Shown piece after piece: positions 34,430-46,099 of a DNA stretch of 64,000 nucleotides (its first letter is position 1; each line of letters starts with the position of its first letter). The notes under the pieces were generated by a model. It searched no databases. It was not told where the DNA came from and saw only the letters and a list, made by a program, of their open reading frames with translations. Made by a program: the position numbers and the translations under genes. Location: assembly GCA_023213395.1 (NCBI GenBank), contig CM041465.1:216449741-216513740 (forward strand), in the 5' to 3' direction. Origin of the DNA: Cycas panzhihuaensis (lineage: Eukaryota > Cycadophyta).

Positions 34430-36422
34430 GGTATCTTTTTAGAAGGGAAGAAATAAACAAGGGACTAAAAACGTGATAGAAATAAATGACCGATCACTAT
34501 TTACAAATGGGAAATATAATGAAGTAGTGTAGTAGAAAGGAAGAAGTGAGAATGGTTGCTCAAAGATGAAGGGAGCAACTTAGAGAAAAGTCACCAACAC
34601 TTGTGACAAATATTAACCTGACACAACCGGAATATGAGAATCACTATGATAAAAATTGGCCACTAACACTTATGGAAAATATTAACCTAACGTAGTAGGA
34701 ATATGAGAAGCACTATGATTGTGATTACACTATGGATCACTTTTTACAAATAAGTAAGTGATTAATATACAAGATTGTAGGCCAATGTAGAAGCTGACAT
34801 CATTGGGTTTACGCAAATCAAAACTCAAATGTAGGATGTGTAATCAACCTAATAACCTCTAACTTATGTCCAACATGTAGTTGAGGTTATTGAAGGGATG
34901 CCTAGGCTTCTAGTAGAATTAAGTTGGCCTTCACCCACGATACCCATAATTGTGCTTGGTGATGAAATCTAAATCACAACAGAGCACAAGTACTCCCAAT
35001 CCTCACCCAGTTCACTAATGAGCAGCTATATACCTCCTCTAAAGAGTGGTACATACATACCTATAGCTATGACAGATATTGGATTGGGTATTATTTAATC
35101 TTGTATTAAAGTTTCAGTTTTTCTGGTTGGTTATTAGGATGATCCCTAATTGAGGCACGATAGTATGGCTAACCAAACCTCACCAATATTCCAGTTTAGT
35201 CCAGTCCCACCTTGAAACCCACACCTCCTTTGTGGCATGCCATTCTTCCAACCAAGGTATCTCAACCTTGGCGAGTGTGTGAATAGGTACAAAATGGCAG
35301 AAAATAGCATACGTGATGCGTTCCTTTTAGGAAAAGTGAAATGATTATTGAATTACATCACACGTACATTTAACTGAAAATAGAATACTTGCTTGGAGTG
35401 CTTACTTGGAGTGCTTGCTTGAAATGTCTTTAGAGTGCTAAAATGAAATGCTAATAAGTAAGTGAGGACACCATATATTGCTCTGATCCAGGTGTTTTTT
35501 CTCACTTTTACAATGGGCTTTTAAGCCTTATAAAAAGAAGAAAGAAATTTTCTTCACTTTTTTTTTTGTTAATACAAAAAAAGTAGTCTTCACTAAATCA
35601 GCAATAACTTTCTTCCACGATGTCAAAATGGAGTACCAATTTTTGTGCTATAAACTAAACTCAGAGCTTCATCTTCAAGAAGTGTAATAAGGTCCAAATA
35701 AGTTCTGGAAAGTTTTTTATAGCCCCGCAAAGTTAGAAAATTATATTTTTCTAGAATTCTTACTAAAAATAACTGTTGTTCACAAAAACAGTAATAACTT
35801 CCTTATACGACATCCAAATTAGGTGCCAATTGTTGTGATGGAAAGTAGACTCAGAGCCCCATCTTTGACAATTAGAATCACTTCAATTGTATCTCTGTAG
35901 AAGATTTTACAAACCTGTGAAGTTTAATAATCAAATTATATTTCTACAGAAATTTTAGCTTGCTAATATCTCATTAACACATGATTCCATATGAAATTTC
36001 CATCATTTTTTCATCACCAGGATCCCAATATGGGAAAGGTGAGAGAATAGATATTTTAAATGGCTCAAAATTATTTTAAAAAAATGGGTAAAACCTCCCC
36101 TTACAATTATTCTTCTAAATGCTAGAAAAATTTCAGTAGCATTTCCCCTTGTTAAATGGACAAAAAAGGGAAAAGAAAAAGAAGAATGAGATAACATGAA
36201 TGGCCAGCAAAGGATTGGAATCCTTGGGCCTTACAACTCCTTGTATTATGCTTTCAAACCTACAAAAGAGAAAGGAAAAGTAATCAATAAAAAATATGCT
36301 ATCATAATAACTTGAAAATATTTCTAAATTCACTTTCACAATCTCCTTCACCACATGGATTGTACGGGAGAAGGAAGTGATGGCTCCATTGCAAGTGCAA
36401 GTGGGGAATATGAAGGAAGCAA
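34430..36422 (-). other. Long leader of element E
   Basis: About 2 kb between primer site and gag. Contains no recognisable gene. Similar words occur in element H's leader near the primer site. Confidence 0.5.
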
Positions 36423-36434
36423 GCATTGATACCA
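36423..36434 (-). other. Primer binding site, tRNA-iMet (element E)
   Basis: Minus TGGTATCAATGC, 10 of 12 of the consensus, two bases from the LTR. Confidence 0.75.
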
Positions 36435-36436
36435 CA

Positions 36437-36734
36437 TGAAAAAAGTGGATCTATCCTTCATCTCCATGCACTAAATACAAAGGCAAACCTGGGAGTAAGA
36501 GAGACTTGAGAGAAAGAAAGTAACTCTCACAAAATGGGGAGGTAAGAATGAATCTCCTCTATTGAGCTTTTACTTTTATATTGAGAGAGGGAGCATTAGA
36601 GTTAGATGAAATGAAATTACACATAATGCACATGAAAGTGCATTTCACTTAAGTGATCTAATTTGAAGTTCACTTAAGACCCTTTTTCAAAATAATCAAC
36701 TAATGTAATGACCTTATGTCATTAACCATTTTCA
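36437..36734 (-). repeat. 5' LTR of element E
   Basis: 298 bases, TG to CA, family member of element H's LTR. Confidence 0.95.
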
Positions 36735-37643
36735 CTAACATCTCCTAGTGTCACCGATACGTCTATGACTTGGGGTAGATGGAAGATATGTCTCTGTCTG
36801 TCCTAATGAGACACTATGTCTACCAATAGTCTCTGATTTGATGTATACTTGGGTGTCCTCGTGACCTTCAACATGCCACATCTTAGTAGTATCTTCCTGT
36901 CCTCCCTTGACATCATCTCTAAGAAACTAAGCATAGCCATACCTATGTTCTTGTTGTTCTCCACCATGATCATGACCTGCAAAATGCTATGAAACAAGTC
37001 AAAACTCTAATGTGTCCTTGCCCCTCATCCTCTAGACTATCTCTCGGCCTCACTCAGTTGAGATTTGGGGACCCTTAGGGCCCCATCTTCTTTTTTTAGC
37101 AACTCTGCCTTCGCACAGCGCTAAACTTCACGGTACCGCAGAGTTTGGCGTGGGTCTCGCGGCAATCGGGGCCCCATGGTAAAGATCATGGCATTGCAAT
37201 ATTTGCTGTGGTATGAGCGTCAACGCCCCAGAAAGAGGGGTTTTCTGCCAAAAAACTAAAAAAAATTTCCTCGTGGGCTACAGACAGGCCCACTAGGACT
37301 AGGGCTGCCTAATGCCCTGATCTCGTCTCTCTTTCGATCTAATTTGGACTAATGGAGATCTTTTTTCACCCATATGGGGCCAAAAACTACATACAAAAAC
37401 TATAAAAAGCGTTAAACTTTAAACCACGAAATGGGTTGAGGTTTCAAGGATCCACTCATTGGATCTGGTCAAGTGCTCACCATCTCGTCCTTGTGGTCCC
37501 AACAACTGTCTCCTGGCCTCGATCCAACGGTCGAATCTCTCTCTACATGCCTTCGAAGTTAGGTGGCGCTCCTCTACGTAAGGGAAGGGATCTGGATTCA
37601 TTCAAGAGCCCGTGAAAATAAATTCCATTTTCATCGATTTTCC

Positions 37644-37650
37644 TTATATA
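37644..37650 (-). promoter_or_regulatory. TATA box of the antisense PMD gene (copy B)
   Basis: Minus strand CCTGCCTATATAAGGAAA, matching the block at 2541-2535 in element A. Conserved between two copies that are otherwise well diverged here. Confidence 0.5.
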
Positions 37651-38192
37651 GGCAGGGGTCCCGACAGGTACTTTCTCTATTTCCACTCTGGTGACAACCA
37701 TTAAGATCATTTCTCGTCCCTGATCATCTTTGCCTTCTAGCCTTATTTCTTGTTGTGCTTCCATAGCCTTCATTTTCACTCTTTCCTTTGGATGCATTTA
37801 TGGCACCTCACCGACACATCTTTTACAGGAACCCTTTGTCTCGTTTTACGTGTCGCTCCCGTGCATGCCTAAGTTTATACTCATTTGGCTCATCTCGCCA
37901 TCCTGGACTCATTTTTGCATCTTGTTCTTGCCCCAGGGATCTCCAAAGGGAATGCTCCCTCCATTCGAAGTCATTCTTTGCTTTCTTAAGCAACCTTTGG
38001 TATCCCAATATGCCCTTTTGCCGCCCGCTCTCAGCTAGTGGTTGGATGGCCTGCTTTTGTTCTTAGGTAGCCTCATTGCTAGGTGCTCTTACCCTTTATG
38101 GCTATTAGTTGCTTATCATATGAGCCTCTTTTGCATCAACTCCTACATTATTATATATCCTCTCTACCGAGACTTTTTTCTTTTCTCGTTCA
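37651..38192. other. Spacer of element B between antisense promoter and second RNase H
   Basis: Matches 2542-3089 of element A. No gene recognised. Confidence 0.4.
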
Positions 38193-38590
38193 TGACTCTC
38201 TACATATTTACTGATGGCGGAAGCCGTGGTAGTCCTGGACCTTCAGTCACCGCATGGATTCTTCGCGGCCCTTCCGGACATGATTTTCTATATTCTGGGA
38301 TCTTCCTCTCTGAGGCCACCAATAACAAAACCAAGTACATGGCCATTATCGAAGCCCTCACCGATGCACTCTGTTTCCATCACGGATCTATTATTCTTCT
38401 TTGTGACTCCCAAGTGGTGGTGTCCCATCTCACCTAGGTTTACTAGATGTGATGCCCTCACTTGAGAGCTCTCACTTCAACTGCCAGATCCCTGCTAGCT
38501 AATTTCCAATCTGTCAACATTTGACACATCCCTTGTGCTCTCAATGTTAAGGCAGGCAGCCTTGTTCACCTCATCCTTGAGCGTCACCTT
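38193..38590 (+). pseudogene. Second (archaeal-type) RNase H of element B
   Basis: Open from 38042 for 131 codons. TLYIFTDGGSRGSPGP gives the first catalytic Asp. The second site reads NNKTKYMAIIEAL, with Lys where Glu stands in copy A. The third, ILLCDSQVVV, is intact. Past two stops the line goes on to HIPCALNVKAGSLVHLILE, where the fourth acidic residue is Gly. So fold landmarks remain but at least two active-site residues are lost. It lies before the 3' LTR as in A and C. The domain is distinct from the RT-fused RNase H at 24.9-25.3 kb. Confidence 0.8.
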
Positions 38591-39035
38591 CCTCTCCTTG
38601 TTTACCGCCCTTGAGACTTGCCCAGTCACTCTATCACCCAAGTCTCTGGCTGTCACACAGATCACTTTATGATCTGTTCACACCTCTGAAAGCTAGTCAC
38701 TAATGAGGTTAAACTATGGCGACTACTAGGTTTACTCATTTACCCCCTTTTTTCCTAGTACTATCATGCACTTTCCTTTGCACTTTTGTGATGGGGGTAG
38801 CCCCCTCATGTTCCTTATCTTCTAGTAGATTCTCAGGTGGCATATAGGTAGCCCCTATGTTGCCTCCACCCTTGTCCTCATATCCACGTATTCTGCCATG
38901 ACACTTTCCAGCACCCTTGACTCTTGTTATGATCATGATTTATATATATATATACACATGTGCTACTGACAATTTTGTTGCTAGCATTCATCATCACACC
39001 ATGCTTCCAAGCAGTGAGGCTCACGCTATAAGCGA
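38591..39035 (+). other. 3' untranslated spacer of element B
   Basis: Mirrors 3481-3925 of element A. The expected polypurine tract before 39036 is degraded (ctataagcga). Confidence 0.5.
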
Positions 39036-41773
39036 TGTTTCCTAGCTACTAGGAATGGATACAAATAGGTTGACTCAGGTAAGCATAAGTATGCTTCTTC
39101 CTTTTTACTTTTATTATTTCTTTGGAAATGTTGACTCATTGTATGACTGGCTGTTTCATTTGTATGATTACCTTGTAGCCATTTGGCTTGATCATATTGC
39201 TTATCGTATTGTGAGCCTATGATGACTAGCAAGACCTACCTTTCCATAAGGTAGGCTTCTCCATGGCACCCTACGACCCTCTACACTGCCTCCACATCGT
39301 CTTAAGCCTCACTTGACTTGTATGACTCGTTCATACCCTGACCCCGCGTCCTTATCATAATGTTTCTAGGACCTTTAGCCCTTAATACCACTTTTGGCCT
39401 TGTTCACATACCTTCTGGACTATCCTTAGCCACCTGGATAGGAGGGCCAACCCCTCCCTAGCCTGCCACATCAGCTTTTAAGGCTCTTAGAACCCAGATT
39501 ATTGCCATTCTATCTTTCTAGTCCCGCACCGCTATAAACTTAGCAGTACCACAAAGTTTACCATGGTCTAACTGTTGCAACATGTTTTTAAAAACTATCA
39601 TGGTAATTCTCACTTTTTCCATGGAATTGCCACATGGCCTCGTGCCCAAATCAGCCCTATTCGTGTCCTATTTACTTATTTAGGGTTGAGATGGGTATAA
39701 ATCTTAAAATCATCATTATTTTACCTCTCTTAGATCTCTTGGCTCTCCAACTCAACTTTCTACGACTGTAGTTTCTACTCTTTTCTTCCTTCCTTCCATA
39801 GGTGTGCCTGCAGGCCTACATTTCCTACTGCTCCAATCTAGGATCTGCCTGCAACAACTCTTCTTCATAGTGGTAAGTCCCTCTCCAAGCACTCTCAAGC
39901 AAGTTTTGCATGGTTCTCTTCCAAATACGCCCCAGTAAGTGTCTCCTACGGCCGCCCTTAGGGAATCCTCCTACAAACTCTCTGGAGACTCTTCTTCTTC
40001 ATTGGTTGTAGGGGCAAACCTACCCTAGACTCATCCCATCAGATACTATAGGTCCTATTTTTAGAGTTTATTATGTATTATTTCCATATTAGACTCCTTT
40101 CCAAGTGTATTTTCTTGCTTTCTTCTCGTTTGGCTATAGTAAACATTGTTTCCTTTGAGTTTAGCCATGTACCTTTAGATTTTCACCATTTCTCCACTAG
40201 TTTTCCTTAAGAAAGTAGTGGGAAAAGGCTCAGAAAGGCTAGGCAAAGGGAGTACAGTAGGATCCATCCCACTTAGGCCTACTCCCCAAGAATAACCCCC
40301 TTCTCGCCTTTCTTCTCTTGCTCCATGCTTTCCTTGGGTCAACTAGGAGAAGGTGGAGCTTAGGCTTGTGCTAAATTATCAGTGTGTGTAGCCCTTGCTG
40401 CACTGATTCCAAGCCTACACACCTCTCTTTTGGGCCCCCATAGTACCCCTAGCATTGCTTGGCACCCCTTAAAGACCTTGGTCAAGGTTTGTATGACGGA
40501 TCGCCGCCCAAAGTGATTTCATTGTCTTAATACCTCTCCAACACTTTGCTACACATATCCTCATGTTTGTTGGCTATCATAAGTTGTCATTTGTCCTTAC
40601 CTTGCTATGATAAAAGGCTGTGTGGAGAACCTAGTAGAGGGTTTTTCCATCCTTAGGCTTCCCTTCCCTTTTTCTCACTTGATGTGTGTGGTTGCTTAAG
40701 GAAAGTTTAGTTGTCTGCAGCAGTAATTTCTCTAACTTAATATAATATTTTGACATATACATTACATATACTTGCATATATATACATAGATCTTCTCGCA
40801 ACCCCTTCTTGGAAGGGATAAGCTCTTGTATGTGTAGGTTTGACGTGGCATTTCACGAAAGGAAAAGACATCCGGATCAGGGTAAGCTTTACCCTTCTTT
40901 TTCCTTTGCTTTATTTGCTTCCTTTTTGTTCCACTTTCTTTTCATAAGGAGAAGGTAAGGAAGCCCCCATCCTTCACATTGATCTTGGTCACACATTTAT
41001 CAGTTGATGAGAGGGCGTGCGTTGTGCGTGGGTGAGGTCTTTTGTTGACTGCTACACCTCCTAGGTGCACACCATCTCTCTCTTCACCCCTCCATTCTCC
41101 TTTCTCACCTTTTATTTAAAATCTATGCTCTAGCTTAATAGACCACGTGAAAGTGAAAGATTAATGATATTGGTTACTTGCATTTATATGTCGCATGCTC
41201 CTCCCATGTAGGAACAGGACATAGTAGGAACCCCATCCTTCCTCCTCTTCCTATCGATCCAAACATACTCTTAGATGCATTATGTTTAGCCTTGTTTGCT
41301 TGCATGCATAATACTCGTTCTTCTTTTTCCCTTGGTCATTTAGTTGCTAAAAGGGGGGTGTAGTCTTAGCCCCTCTTCCTCTCTCTCTCTTGGTTTTATT
41401 TGCCTAGACCAAATAGCCAAGGGAGGCCTTCTTACATCGTAGGCCCTCACCTACCTCATTCATGTTCATTTTCCCTTTGTCATAGGGAAACCCCTTGAGG
41501 ATTCCTCCTCTTCCCTTCCGTCCATCTAAGGGTAGGAGGACCTTCCTCTCGAGACCATCCAAGCTACCCCCTGTATGCACTCTCCCTTCCAAATCGAAAG
41601 CTACGCTAAGGTAGTTGGGTACCATTCGCGGGTCCCAAACTCGTGCTCTGGCGAATGGGACCCCCTACGTGGTGTTCCCTTTGCTTATAGGTTCTCGCCT
41701 ACACCTTCAACATCAACTGTTAACTACCATCACTCCTATTGAGCATAGTGATTATCCCATAGACGCACATCCA
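39036..41773 (+). repeat. 3' LTR of element B
   Basis: 2738 bases, TGTTTCCT to CATCCA, followed by the target duplication GCACT. TATA box at 39696-39702. Confidence 0.95.
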
Positions 41774-42563
41774 GCACTTTACTAAGATGATATACCATAC
41801 TGATCATGATGTACCATATGATTTTATGTATGTGTATGTGTGTGTGTATGTATGTATGTATATATATATATATATATATAGATTCAGACAGGGGACGCAT
41901 TGATACCCCATTTTAATATATGATGATGATGTTCATTATGTTTATGATGTTGTTATTTTATTTATGATGTTGCTATTTTGCTTATGATGTAGCTTGTTTC
42001 ATTTATGATTATAGATAAAAATGGACATGGGTATACATGGATATGGGTGCACAAATGCACAAGGGATTACACACTTAGATGGTTTGATTTGATTGTTATA
42101 TTATGGTTTTGATTATATTACATATAGGCCATACCCACATGATTCCTTTTACTTGACCCTACACTCATACTAGGCACATACAATCCCCATGTATATAGTG
42201 GTGATTATGTGTGGGACTAGGTGGGGGTGCCACACACATTCCTCGAGAAGAATATGGTGGCCTCACTATGGAAGCAACAACAAGGGGGGTACAAATACCT
42301 AAACTAAAGGGCCTAAGTTAGGAGATGACCCCACACTCAGAAGCAAATGAGGTTTGCTCACCTAAGTAGGAAAATGAAAGGCCTCCTTTGAAAAAGACAC
42401 CAAGAGGTAAAACACTAAAGCAATGAATTCAAGAGGATATTAAGCCACTCCAAACAATCAATACACCTTTGACTAGTAAGAATAATGGTGTGCCTAAAGT
42501 GATGGTTTAGGCTCATTTTAAAGTGAAGGAAAGTGTGACTATTCTACTTGAAAGTAGAAAGGG
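41774..42563 (-). other. Spacer of element C between integrase and the B insertion
   Basis: Includes a mixed (TG)n/(TA)n microsatellite at 41826-41880 and AT-rich 'tttatgatgttg' repeats. No gene seen. Probably the 3' untranslated end of C's antisense gene, separated from its tail at 16.1-17.0 kb by element B. Confidence 0.5.
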
Positions 42564-43790
42564 TCACACATAAAACTTCTTTAGGAATTTGTTGTTTATG
42601 GCTTTCTCATATTCCAGACCCTCTACTATTGCTATCTTGTATGCACCATTATTGAGACTCTCAAGGATGACAAAGGGGCCAACCCACTTAGGCCCAAACT
42701 TGGATAGATGATCATGGAGGTACTCAAGCTTGAGGATGTGGTCTCCAGGGTTCAGCAGATGAGAACATAGACATTTGTCATACATCCTTTGTGTCTTAGC
42801 CTTAGAGGTGAGGTTTTCTTTATATGCTATCAAGTGTTTCTTGTCTAAGGCTTTAAGATCAAGGAGGCAAGCCTGGCAACATAATTCCTCATCAACAAGA
42901 CCTCGAAGAGAGACCTGCAAGGAAGGGATCTCGACTTCCAATGGGAGGACTTCTTCAATCCCATACATAAGGGAGAACAAGGTCATCTATGTCACAGTGC
43001 AAATGGAAGTATGATAAGCCCATAGGGTGGAAGGAAGTTGAAGGTGCTAATCCCTTTGGGATTGAGCAACCATTTTCTTTAGAATGTTGATAAGAATTTT
43101 GTTAAATGATTTAATTTATCCATTAACCTAGGAGTAATAAGGAGAGGATGTCTTATGAGATATCTTGAATTTCTCACAAAGTTTATCCACCTTTTTATTG
43201 TAAAAAGGTATGCCATTATCTATGATTAAGATATTTAGGACCCCAAATTGATAGATAATATATTGATAAATAAAGGTGGCAATGGTCTTATTAGTAGTAA
43301 ATGATAGTGGGACTACATTAGACCATTTGGTAAAGTATTCCATCACAGTTAAGATGAACTTAGGTTGTGACAAAGAGGACAAAGTTATGGCCCCAATAAG
43401 GTCTAATCCCTATTAGAAAGAAGGCCATAGGGAAATAATAAGATGCAGGGCCTCGAGAGGCAAGTGGATGACATTGGGGTGCTCTTGGCACCTTCGATAA
43501 CGCTGCATATAACTGTAGGCATCCTTAAAGAGGGACAATATCCTTAAAGAGGGACAACCAGTAGTAGCCCATGCAAAGGATCCTCTGGGCCATGGATTGG
43601 CCCCCAAATTGGCCTCCAAAAATGCCACTATGACACTCATAGAGGATTTGGTTCACTTCATTAGGATTGACGTAGTGGAGGAGAATTCCATCAAAGGATC
43701 TCTTATATAATACTTCCTTTGTGAGGAAATATTATCTAGATATAGCCCTAATGCGTGACTTTACCTTGTCACTAGTATTAGGGAGGTATC
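42564..43790 (-). pseudogene. Integrase of element C
   Basis: Reading leftward: YECHSGIFGGQFGGQSMAQR and LCMGYYWLSLFKD (zinc-binding part), a 19-base tandem duplication at 43521-43558 that shifts the frame, then FILTVMEYFTKWSNVVPLSF and LIIDNGIPFYNKK with the second catalytic Asp. Thirty-five residues on stands Lys (43112-43110), not Glu, as in copy B. The last 140 codons (42986-42564) are open and contain the C-terminal GPKWVGPFVILESLNNGAYKIA-type motif (LSKFGPKWVGPFVILES), better preserved than in B. It ends FLKKFYV at the natural stop. Confidence 0.88.
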
Positions 43791-45671
43791 ACTGTTAGGT
43801 AAGATATTGCACAATATCCCTATACCATTCGCTACTGGCTATTGGATGAGGTGACAAGTCTTTGATGATTAGGATAGGCTCATCGGGTAAAGAATCATCA
43901 ACTGGAAGGTTTGAAGGGTTAGGAATGGGGGCATCAACTAGTGGCTTGATAACCACCATTCCTTTCTTTGATTTTCTATTAATAATTTTGAGGTCATATT
44001 CTTGAAGGAGGATGGCCCATTTGCCTATCCTTCTAGTCAAGTTAGATTGGTTTAAAAGTTACCTCAATAGACTAGATTAGATGATCATGTGAGTGGAATT
44101 CATGAGGAGATAATGTCTAAACTTCTTAGTCACGTGGACCAAGGCTAGGCATTCCTTTTCAGAAGGAGGGTAGTTAATCTTAGTTGCCACAAATGTATGG
44201 TTAATAAAATATATAGTATACTTGGTCCCTAAATCATCTTCTTAACCTAGCATGGCACCCAAGGACTCATCGATAGTTAAGGTATAAGGAATGAATGGGC
44301 AACCAAAGAGAGGGAGTGCCAGGATTGAGGCAAAGGCTAAGGCTTTTTTGAGCTCTTAGAATACTTCCTTGGCTTTGCTAGACCATACAAATGGGACCCC
44401 CTTCCTTAGCAAGTTAATTAGAGGTTTGACATTTATGGCAAAGTCCACCAAGAAACACCTAAGAAAACCTAGCCTACCCAAAAATGACTTAATTTGGCAT
44501 TATGTTTTAGGTGAGGGCATATCAAGAATGGCTTTGACCTTATCGGGGTTAATCTAAATCTCTTATTTAGAGACAAGGAAACCTAAAAGCTTACTAGCAG
44601 TCATAGTGAACACATATTTAAGCAAGTTTAAACTAACGTGGTATTTATAGTATTTTGTAAAGATAACATGCAAATTCTCAGGGTGGTGGGTTCTCTTTTG
44701 GGAGAGGCCCATCATATCATCCATAAAAACCTCAAGAGTTTTATTTATAAGGTCATGGAAAATAAGTGGCATTCCTCTTTGATAAGTAGCACCTGTATTC
44801 TTTAATCCAATGGGCATTGCCTTATAGGCGAACATGCCCATGGGGTGGTGAAGGCCATTTTGTGATGGTTTTGGGGGGTTATTTGTATTTGGTTATATCC
44901 GTAGAAGCCATCCATTAAGGACATAACTTCAAAACCTATCGTCTGATTGATGATCTAATTAATAAATGGAAAAGGAAAGTTATCCTTAGGACATGTATTA
45001 TTTATGTCCCAGAAATCAACACAAATTCAGATCATCCCATTCTTCTTGGTAATGGGAATGATATTGGATACCCACTTGGGGTAATCAATGGAAGTGATTA
45101 GTCCTACATCTAGGAGATTTTTCACTTCCATTTTCACTACAGCATATAGTTTGGGATGGAGAGGGTGTTATTTTTACTGCACAGGGTAGGCACTTGGGAT
45201 AGTTGTGAGGTTATGGGTAATAATAGAGGGATCTATCCCCTTCATGTCTAAATAGTTCCACGTAAATATGTCATGGAACTCTTGGAAAAGGAGGGTATAT
45301 TCCTCTACTTCCTTAAGTGTACACTCTACTCCAACCTTTATGAACTTACTAGGGGTGATGGCAATATCCTTGGTTGCCCCCATGCATATGGAATTCCCCT
45401 CTTTAAAGTGGAGGGGGGCTTGGTCAATTGAAGGAGGTACGGAAATTCTAGACTGATTTGGGTCAGCTAGGGGTAACCCTAGGGATAAGCTTTTTCGAAA
45501 ACTAATTTTTTGGTTTCTCAAAGGGAGGTTAGGCACGGAGCTTGCTAGATGTTCTAATACAGCCTCATCATTCTCAAAGCAATCTATCCCATGGGTAGTC
45601 CTGCTTAGAGATGATGAGGAATAGAGGGAAGGGGGAGTAATGGGTCCATAGCAGTCAACCCACCACTCCAT
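43791..45671 (-). pseudogene. RT and RNase H of element C
   Basis: Starts with a linker (MEWWVDCYGPITPP) and runs open for 165 codons through LKEVEEYTLLFQEFHDIFTW and GIDPSIITHNLTTIP. RT follows with AYKAMPIGLKNTGATYQRG and VFMDDMMGLS (catalytic Asp pair, about 44725-44718). The connection is IKSFLGRLGFLRCFL. RNase H has ESLGAMLG, SEKECLALVHVTKKFRHYL and KWAILLQEYDLKIINRKSK (44040-43950). Stops and shifts lie at different places than in B, so the two copies complement each other for reading the family. The region 45130-44850 is the most damaged. Confidence 0.88.
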
Positions 45672-46099
45672 ATAGTTTGGAGACTCCTCAAAAGAGTTGA
45701 AAGGTATCCTCTTATGTCATAAGATAGGAGGGTCCCCACCTCTATCATCTTTAGAGGATGATAAAGGGAAGGGAGTAAATGAAGATAAAGGAGAGTAAGA
45801 GCCTATGCGTATGGTAGGAGTGACTATGCATGATTCCCTAGATGCAATAGGAGTTCTAAGCTCCTCTAAAGAGGTCTTAGGCTGAGACTCAAGACTAGAT
45901 GGGTGATGAGATGAGTGCCCCCTACAGGCATTAAGAAGAGATATAGGGTAAGGGGGCTCCTCATCCTTATTGTCAAACTCATAATTGCTTAGAATGATGG
46001 GTTTCCATAACTCCCAACACTAATGGAGGTGAAGTGAATGAGGTTCAAGGAGGAAGGGGAGGGCCCTTCCTCTAATTAAGAAATGCTAGGGACATCAAT

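Larger units (their letters stand above)
32098..36734 (-). mobile_element. Element E: minus-strand Ty1/Copia with internal deletion
   Basis: 298-base LTRs at 32098-32395 and 36437-36734, TG to CA, differing at about 18 positions. Flanks are ctgac and ctaac, a 5-bp duplication with one G-to-A change. The primer site (minus TGGTATCAATGC) adjoins the right LTR and a purine tract the left one. Inside are gag (34429-34069) and the C-terminal half of RT with RNase H (33860-32860). Protease, integrase and the RT N-terminus are missing. It lies inside B's antisense PMD gene, in the same orientation as that gene. Confidence 0.93.
30400..37615 (-). pseudogene. Antisense PMD gene of element B, split by Copia element E
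   Basis: The TATA box at 37650-37644 starts it. Intron 1 ends in a clean acceptor TTTTGCAG|GTC (AG at 36978-36977), followed by ATGATCATGGTGGAG. The PMD exon reads IGMAMLSFLEMMSRED, QRLLVDIVSH, HIFHLPQV (about 36780), breaks at element E (32098-36734), and resumes at 32097 with RRILGVPTTGRLM, MDWAILIAANLIV, SYSMLLQC*FFDHFRA and DPYRVVRWDSDDE. A Glu-rich linker leads to donor AG|GTGAGAC at 31119, an intron of about 110 bases, and a coiled-coil tail ending near 30410. Stops occur at Trp and Gln codons. PMD proteins of plants act in gene silencing and development; a role in the element is unknown. Open frames on the plus strand (31148-31543) are its shadow. Confidence 0.75.
17075..41773 (+). mobile_element. 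Element B: complete-length Tat-type Ty3/Gypsy retrotransposon (24.7 kb with two nested insertions)
   Basis: Two same-strand LTRs (17075-19825 and 39036-41773) both run from TGTTTCCT to CATCCA and are flanked by a perfect GCACT duplication (17070-17074, 41774-41778). Inside, in order: primer site, gag, protease, RT-RNase H, integrase, element I, the antisense PMD gene (itself split by element E), a second RNase H and the 3' LTR. Without I and E it would be about 17 kb, in the size range of Tat/Ogre giants. Gag and protease lie in one frame and pol in another. All frames carry stops. Confidence 0.95.
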
